NCBI GenBank assembly: GCA_964353875.1
Contig: CAYGXU010000050.1
Location: 1-20,995, forward strand
DNA from: MGNI01 sp964353875
Lineage (GTDB): Bacteria > Chloroflexota > Anaerolineae > Anaerolineales > E44-bin32
Length of the DNA: 20,995 nt
Direction of reading: 5' to 3'
Of the stretch, positions 16,833-20,995 are shown piece after piece (the first letter of the stretch is position 1; the number at the start of each line of letters is the position of its first letter). Both the position numbers and the translations under genes were made by a program. Below the pieces are notes generated by a model, which made no database searches, was not told the DNA's origin, and saw only the letters and a program-made list of their open reading frames with translations.

Positions 16833-16843
16833 TAGGAGAATTC

Positions 16844-17701
16844 ATGCCACTCGTCACCGTTCGGGAGATCTATGAGAAGGCCAAACAGGGTGGATATGCG
16901 GTCGGAGGCTTCGCCGCCGAACACCTCTACATGGTCAAAGCCATTATCGAAGCAGCAGAAGCGAGCCGTTCCCCGGTTATCGTCTTCCTATGGGAGAAGG
17001 ACATCGAGATGGCCGGACCAGGGCGATTGGAGAACATCGTCCGTTTCGAAGCACAAAAGGCCTCTGTGCCCGTATCGATCATGCAGGATCATGGCACCTC
17101 GGTAGGGTCTTGCGTCTCATGCATGGTCCATGGTCATTCTGGCGTGATGATCGATTCCTCCCACCGCCCCCTGGCGGAGAACGTGGCCATTACCAGACAG
17201 GTGGTCGACATCGCTCGTATGTTGGGCGTCTTCGTTGAAGGGGAGATCGGGACCATCTCGCGCACCTTCGAAGATACGGGGGAATACAGCGAACCACCCA
17301 AGCACACCGATCCTGAAGAAGCCGCTATCTATGCCAAAGAAAGTTGTGTTGATGCCATTGCCATCTCGATCGGTTCCGCCTCGGGTCTTTACAAAGAAAA
17401 ACCTCACCTGGACTTCCAACGTCTGAGCAGGACTCGAGAACTCACGGATGCCTACTTGATCCTTCATGGCGGCTCGGGTCTGCCTCCCGAACAAATGCGA
17501 CAGGCAATCCAAGGCGGTATTTCCGGCATCCGCTTCGCCACCGAGATGCGTCTGGCTTTCTTCGATGCGATGGAGGCGAAACGCGCCGAGCTCGGTCGTG
17601 ACTTCCCTGACTCGCGTCTCATCCTGCGGGCCGGAGCCGACGCGGCCAAGGCGATGATCCTCATCCGCATGGAGCAGATGGGCTGCGCAGGTAAAGCATA
17701 G
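16844..17701 (+). CDS. class II aldolase family protein lacking one zinc-ligand His
   Basis: Homologue, 285 residues, of class II fructose-1,6-bisphosphate / tagatose-bisphosphate aldolases, whose (beta/alpha)8 barrel needs a zinc ion. Asp82-His83 (QDHG), the Glu in VEGEIG (131-136) and His208 in LHGGSG (207-212) are kept, and their numbering agrees with KbaY/GatY. The third zinc ligand, expected in a G-x-x-H-G motif at 180, is Ser: the protein reads GSASGLY (codon TCG at 17381-17383). The usual K-x-N-x-x-TE segment is also changed to GIRFATE (228-234). It may use other metals or substrates, or may no longer cleave bisphosphates. ATG at 16844 has AGGAG five bases upstream; an upstream TTG at 16817 is rejected. 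Confidence 0.85.
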   Translation: MPLVTVREIYEKAKQGGYAVGGFAAEHLYMVKAIIEAAEASRSPVIVFLWEKDIEMAGPGRLENIVRFEAQKASVPVSIMQDHGTSVGSCVSCMVHGHSGVMIDSSHRPLAENVAITRQVVDIARMLGVFVEGEIGTISRTFEDTGEYSEPPKHTDPEEAAIYAKESCVDAIAISIGSASGLYKEKPHLDFQRLSRTRELTDAYLILHGGSGLPPEQMRQAIQGGISGIRFATEMRLAFFDAMEAKRAELGRDFPDSRLILRAGADAAKAMILIRMEQMGCAGKA

Positions 17702-18023
17702 GACTCGGTCAGGTCATCTCTCGATACGCGGCGCCCTCACAGCTCTCTCTAGAGCAACCGCGCAGGCAAATATCCTGTCCATCATCCCGAAGCATCCCCG
17801 ACTAGCCTTCGGCACTCTTCTACCCCCGCCTGACGACGGCCCTCTTCCCGTCAGCTATGAGCTGCGGCCGATTGTACATACCTCTCAGCAATTTACGAAG
17901 GAAATTGCTTTAGGACTATCCTCCCATGGATTCCTCCACCTCTATTTTGATACATTAAATCTGGAGGGGATCATTGGAACGCGCAAAGGGTTCAGCTTTT
18001 GGCTGCAATAAGAGGGTGAACAT
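17702..18023. other. intergenic region between aldolase homologue and beta-helix gene
   Basis: This 322-base stretch holds no gene I can name. A plus-strand frame is open through it, at least from 17703 to a TAA at 18009-18011. It has no ATG, and its last 50 codons read like protein (for example LRPIVHTSQQF and GFSFWLQ). It may be a fragment of a former gene or chance. A weak hairpin, CTGACG/CGTCAG, lies at 17830-17854. No clear promoter was found before the beta-helix gene. The GAGGGTG ribosome binding site for that gene is near 18012-18018. Confidence 0.5.
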
Positions 18024-20449
18024 ATGAAAAGAATGCCTAAAACACTCTCTCGGGCGATGGTTCTCGTGTTGCTAATGACATTGAGCAGGGGTATGGATGC
18101 TTCGAGTGCAGGTGAAGAAATCATCCCCGAGGACCGGAGAATAGATTGGACTCATGCCGGCATCCCCGGTGGGATCCCTGAAAGGAGGACCATCTGCGCC
18201 ACCATCGACAGCGTTGTCTACGGCAATGGGCTGACAAACGCAACAGCCGCCATCCAGGAGGCGCTTGACAACTGCCCAGACGGACAGGTAGTTTATCTGC
18301 CAGAGGGCACCTACATCATTCAAGGCACAGTTCACCTCTATGATTATGACACCCTCAGGGGCGCCGGACCTGGTAAAACCATCCTTAAGCATATTGGGGG
18401 CTACGCAAGGTCTATTGTAGACATGCGGGGCTCGGTCTATTGGCAATTGGTCGGGCTGCATAAGGTCCACGATGTCCTCGAAGCAAACAAGGATTCACAG
18501 GTGATCACCCTTTCAGACGCATCCGGGATTGCGCCTGGAGACATTCTTCTGATCAACCAACTCAATGATAACGAGCTTGTTGATCCCGTCGGTGTGCAGG
18601 GAAAATGTACCTATTGTGGTTATGAGAATGGCGATCGAGTGTTAGGGCAGTTTGTCGAAGTGATTTCCGTAAATGGCAATCAGGTTAACCTCAACCTACC
18701 CCTCCATTGGACGTATGATATTGATCTTGATCCTTGGGCATACCAGGTGGACGCTTCCGCAATGGTCCGTCACGCAGGAATGGAAGACCTTACCCTGACG
18801 CAGGATCAGCCCGAGGTTGAGTACATGATTGAGATGGATGGTGCGCAATACTCATGGGTTAAAAATGTCGAAATAAAGAATATCCAGAAGCGCGCCATGT
18901 GGATCATCAATTCCCTGCAAAATGAGATCCGGGAATGCTATGTTCACATCGGAATCGATGGATATGGTCGCGATCGCGGCTACGGGATATTGCTTGACAG
19001 CCACAGCTCCAATAACCTGGTTGAGAACAATATCTTAAGCACCATCGACGGCGGAGGCGTTATGACTGCCGGGGGTGCTTCGGGCAATGTCATCGCTTAC
19101 AACTATCTGCACGAAATCCTCTTTGATGATCCATGGTGGTTGATCGGTAGCCCATCTATAAACCACAGCCCCCATCCGAAGATGAATTTATGGGAAGGAA
19201 ACGTCGGCTACAAAACAGAAGGCGATATCATTCACGGCTCCTCGAGCCACAATACCATCTTCCGCGCTCGATCGAAAGGCTGGCAAAGTGAAACGATAAC
19301 GACCCGAAATAACGCGGTTGAGTTCGCCGCCAAAAATACGTACATGAATGTCGTTGGAAGTGTGCTCGGGACTGCAGGAAAGTCCAACAGATACGAGGTA
19401 CTGCCAGGCCAGCCCTATGATGATTCGAAGGAAAGAGTGATCTGGGCATTGGGTGTTGGCAGTGGTGTTGACGATCCCAATGTGGCTGCCACGCTGCTGC
19501 GCCATGGCAATTACGATTNNNNNNNNNNNNNNNNNNNNNNNNNNNNNNNNNNNNNNNNNNNNNNNNNNNNNNNNNNNNNNNNNNNNNNNNNNNNNNNNNN
19601 NNNNNNNNNNNNNNNNNNGGTGTTGACGATCCCAATGTGGCTGCCACGCTGCTGCGCCATGGCAATTACGATTATGTCACCAACTCGGTTGTTTGGGATC
19701 CGGCGATATCCACTCACGAGATTCCCGATTCGTTATATCTGACCGGAATGCCGACATGGTGGTGCCAGGAGACGCCCTGGCCTGCCATCGGTCCCGATGT
19801 GGAAGGTTACACCCATGCGATCCCGGCCGAGAGGCGATTTAAGGGTCTGCCATGCACTCAGGGGATGGACCAGCCCACCTTCGTCGATGTCCCTTTCGAC
19901 CATTGGGCGCATGATTTCATCGAAGCGCTCTATCAGGGTGGCTACATATCCGGGTGCAGCACCAGCCCCCTCATGTACTGCCCAGAACGCATCATGAACC
20001 GGGCGGAGAGCGCTGTCTTCATCGTGCGCGGCATCCATGGAGCAGATTTCAGTCCTTCTGATCCGACCGAGAAGGTCTTCGGGGATGTCGCCCTCACAGA
20101 ATGGTACGCCAAATGGGCGACGCAGCTGTGGATCGACGGCTACACCGCAGGTTGCGGGACGAATCCCTTGATCTACTGTCCCCTGCAAGAGCACACCATC
20201 GCAGAGGGCAGCGTCTTTTACCTGCGTATGCTGCACGGCGCCGAGTATGAGCCTGCGCCTGCAACGGGCTTATTCGCCGATGTGCCTAAGGACGCCTGGT
20301 ATACACGCTGGGTGGAAGAGGCTTACCGGACGGGGATCTTGATGCCCTGTCAAACTGAACCTGAGTTGAACGCCTGCCCCTTGGATGGGCTCGATCGGGC
20401 GATGGGCGCCTATATGATGGTGCAGGCCAAAGGGTTACAGATTCCGTAA
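18024..20449 (+). CDS. secreted right-handed beta-helix (pectate-lyase-like) protein with three SLH modules, split by an assembly gap
   Basis: Signal peptide: basic KRMPKTLSR, hydrophobic AMVLVLLMTL, likely cleavage near residue 29. From about 55, NGLTNATAAIQEALDNCPDG and VVYLPEGTYII mark the start of a pectate-lyase-3-type beta-helix, followed by NxxxxN coil repeats (NNLVENN, NVIAYN) to about 450. SLYLTGMPTWW and PWPAIGPDVEG close the helix domain. Three SLH modules follow at about 567-620, 633-687 and 698-752; the first two share GC...P..YCP. The 100-N gap (19519-19618) is flanked by an identical 55-base repeat. Removing the gap and one copy restores one frame of 756 residues. Function: surface-attached polysaccharide lyase or hydrolase, substrate not deducible. 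GAGGGTG precedes the ATG. Displayed gap length breaks the frame, which I regard as artificial. Confidence 0.85.
19464..19673. repeat. 55-bp exact duplication flanking the scaffold gap
   Basis: 19464-19518 and 19619-19673 are identical, from GGTGTTGACG to TTACGATT. Both copies are in the same reading frame of the beta-helix gene and encode the same 18 residues beginning GVDDPNV. This is the pattern left when two contigs that overlap are joined without merging the overlap. Confidence 0.92.
19519..19618. other. assembly gap of exactly 100 N
   Basis: One hundred undetermined bases, the conventional length for a scaffold gap of unknown size. The flanking overlap implies that the true distance is zero or negative. 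Confidence 0.97.
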
Positions 20450-20473
20450 GGGCGAACGGCCAGTCGCCCTTAC
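20446..20473 (+). terminator. palindromic hairpin overlapping the stop codon
   Basis: GTAAGGGCGA (20446-20455) and TCGCCCTTAC (20464-20473) form a perfect 10-bp stem with an 8-base loop. The left arm includes the TAA stop (20447-20449) of the beta-helix gene. No T tract follows, so it may terminate only weakly or serve as an mRNA end-protecting element. Its form resembles dispersed GC-rich palindromes seen in many bacterial genomes. Confidence 0.55.
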
Positions 20474-20970
20474 ACCTTCACCCTCAATGCTTCGCTGAAC
20501 AACGTGCCCTTCCTAAGCAAAACGGTAACGATCATGCCAAAGGACATTCTTTTGTTTCTGGATATTGAAAGAAAAGAGGGGCAGCCATGACAAAACAACT
20601 GACATGCTAACTGCTGGGTATCCTGTCCATGCAGAGGATGAAGGATCCCCGGAGCAATGCTTCTAAAGGATCCTCTCAGGGAGTCCCTAGCCCTTCCCGT
20701 CCCATTTATATTGACATACCCACTCAGGATCGTCTTTCATCCTGATCCGCCTTTTGCCCCCTCCCATATGCGTCAACGAAAGCCGTTACGGGCAGAACCC
20801 TGAAGGGCGCGAATGGGGTGATGAAGAGGGGGTAAGACCAGGCAAATCAGACGGCCCTTGATCTTGCGTTGTGACACCAATAAAATCACAGATCGGCCCG
20901 AGCCATTCCATATTGACAATCTTCGCAAATACGATTATCTAGTTAGATATTCTCAATCAATAGGTTGAAA
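20474..20970. other. intergenic region before the right-edge gene
   Basis: About 500 bases with no confident gene. A GAGGGG ribosome binding site (20576-20581) precedes an ATG at 20587 that opens only seven codons (MTKQLTC) before TAA. The same frame then stays open to 20743 (beginning LLGILSMQR), so it could be a degraded gene or a chance frame. A 7-bp hairpin, TCAGGAT/ATCCTGA, lies at 20724-20745. TGTGA (20870-20874) and TCACA (20886-20890) flank 11 bases upstream of the right-edge promoter. Confidence 0.45.
20913..20941 (+). promoter_or_regulatory. candidate promoter of the right-edge gene
   Basis: TTGACA (20913-20918), a 17-base spacer and TATCTA (20936-20941). The -35 is perfect and the -10 is poor. 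It would start transcription about 23 bases before the ATG at 20971. Confidence 0.45.
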
Positions 20971-20995
20971 ATGCGCATCACCAAAATCGAGACCA
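20971..20995 (+). CDS. start of a probable enolase-superfamily sugar-acid dehydratase (partial, runs off the window)
   Basis: Only eight codons are visible, MRITKIET. This matches the usual opening (MKITKIET-like) of mandelate racemase / muconate lactonizing enzyme proteins such as galactonate, rhamnonate and fuconate dehydratases. TAGGTTGAAA just before the ATG gives a ribosome binding site, and a promoter-like sequence lies upstream. The identification rests on eight residues plus context, so it is tentative. If right, the locus has a second, iron-sulfur-independent sugar-acid dehydratase. Confidence 0.45.

Noticed and set aside
19519..19742. C-terminal tail of the beta-helix protein as displayed past the Ns
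   Set aside because: The frame after the N run is wrong because the gap length is arbitrary.
19637..20449. Separate SLH-protein gene starting after the gap
   Set aside because: Its apparent GTG start lies inside the 55-base duplicate; it is the C-terminal part of the beta-helix gene.
20711..20739. Promoter starting at TTGACA 20711
   Set aside because: No acceptable -10 at 16-18 bases and no gene directly downstream.
1..20995. CRISPR array, tRNA, rRNA, insertion sequence or phage genes
   Set aside because: No regularly spaced repeats, cloverleaf-like sequence, transposase or phage protein was seen on either strand.

Overview
The window looks like a scaffold from an uncultured Chloroflexota bacterium, probably of the Anaerolineae. 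The evidence is a sugar-binding lipoprotein with a long Thr/Pro/Glu linker, an exported protein ending in three SLH modules with the 'GC...P..YCP' signature common in that phylum, and moderately GC-rich DNA. This is inference, as no rRNA or marker gene is present. A run of exactly 100 Ns shows it is an assembled scaffold.

Positions 329-16617 hold 13 minus-strand genes with short gaps or overlaps, read as one carbohydrate-use operon. In order of transcription they are: a DeoR-type regulator, an FGGY kinase, a URO-D-superfamily protein, an RraA-like aldolase, a divergent GH13-like glycosidase, an IlvD/Edd dehydratase, a solute-binding lipoprotein, one MalF-type permease, two tandem MalG-type permeases, a second glycosidase-like protein, and two short-chain dehydrogenases. 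A 226-bp divergent control region follows, with a good promoter on each side and a TGTGATT direct repeat on the operon side. To its right, on the plus strand, lie a class II aldolase homologue lacking one zinc-ligand histidine and a secreted beta-helix (pectate-lyase-like) protein with C-terminal SLH modules. The final 25 bases hold a promoter-preceded start of what looks like an enolase-superfamily sugar-acid dehydratase.

A consistent model is as follows. The SLH-anchored beta-helix protein attacks a polysaccharide at the cell surface, and the ABC system imports the oligosaccharides. The two cytoplasmic glycosidase-like enzymes release sugars. The dehydrogenases, the IlvD/Edd dehydratase and the RraA-like aldolase form an oxidative route through sugar acids, while the kinase and the aldolase homologue handle a ketose or a product of cleavage. 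The substrate cannot be read from the sequence. No ABC ATPase, lactonase or DapA-type keto-deoxy-acid aldolase is present, so these must lie elsewhere or be replaced.

The least ordinary features are the tandem MalG pair beside a single MalF, three enzymes with altered catalytic or metal-binding motifs (class II aldolase, IlvD/Edd, GH13), the URO-D-like gene inside a sugar operon, and an artificial N-gap that splits one continuous gene.
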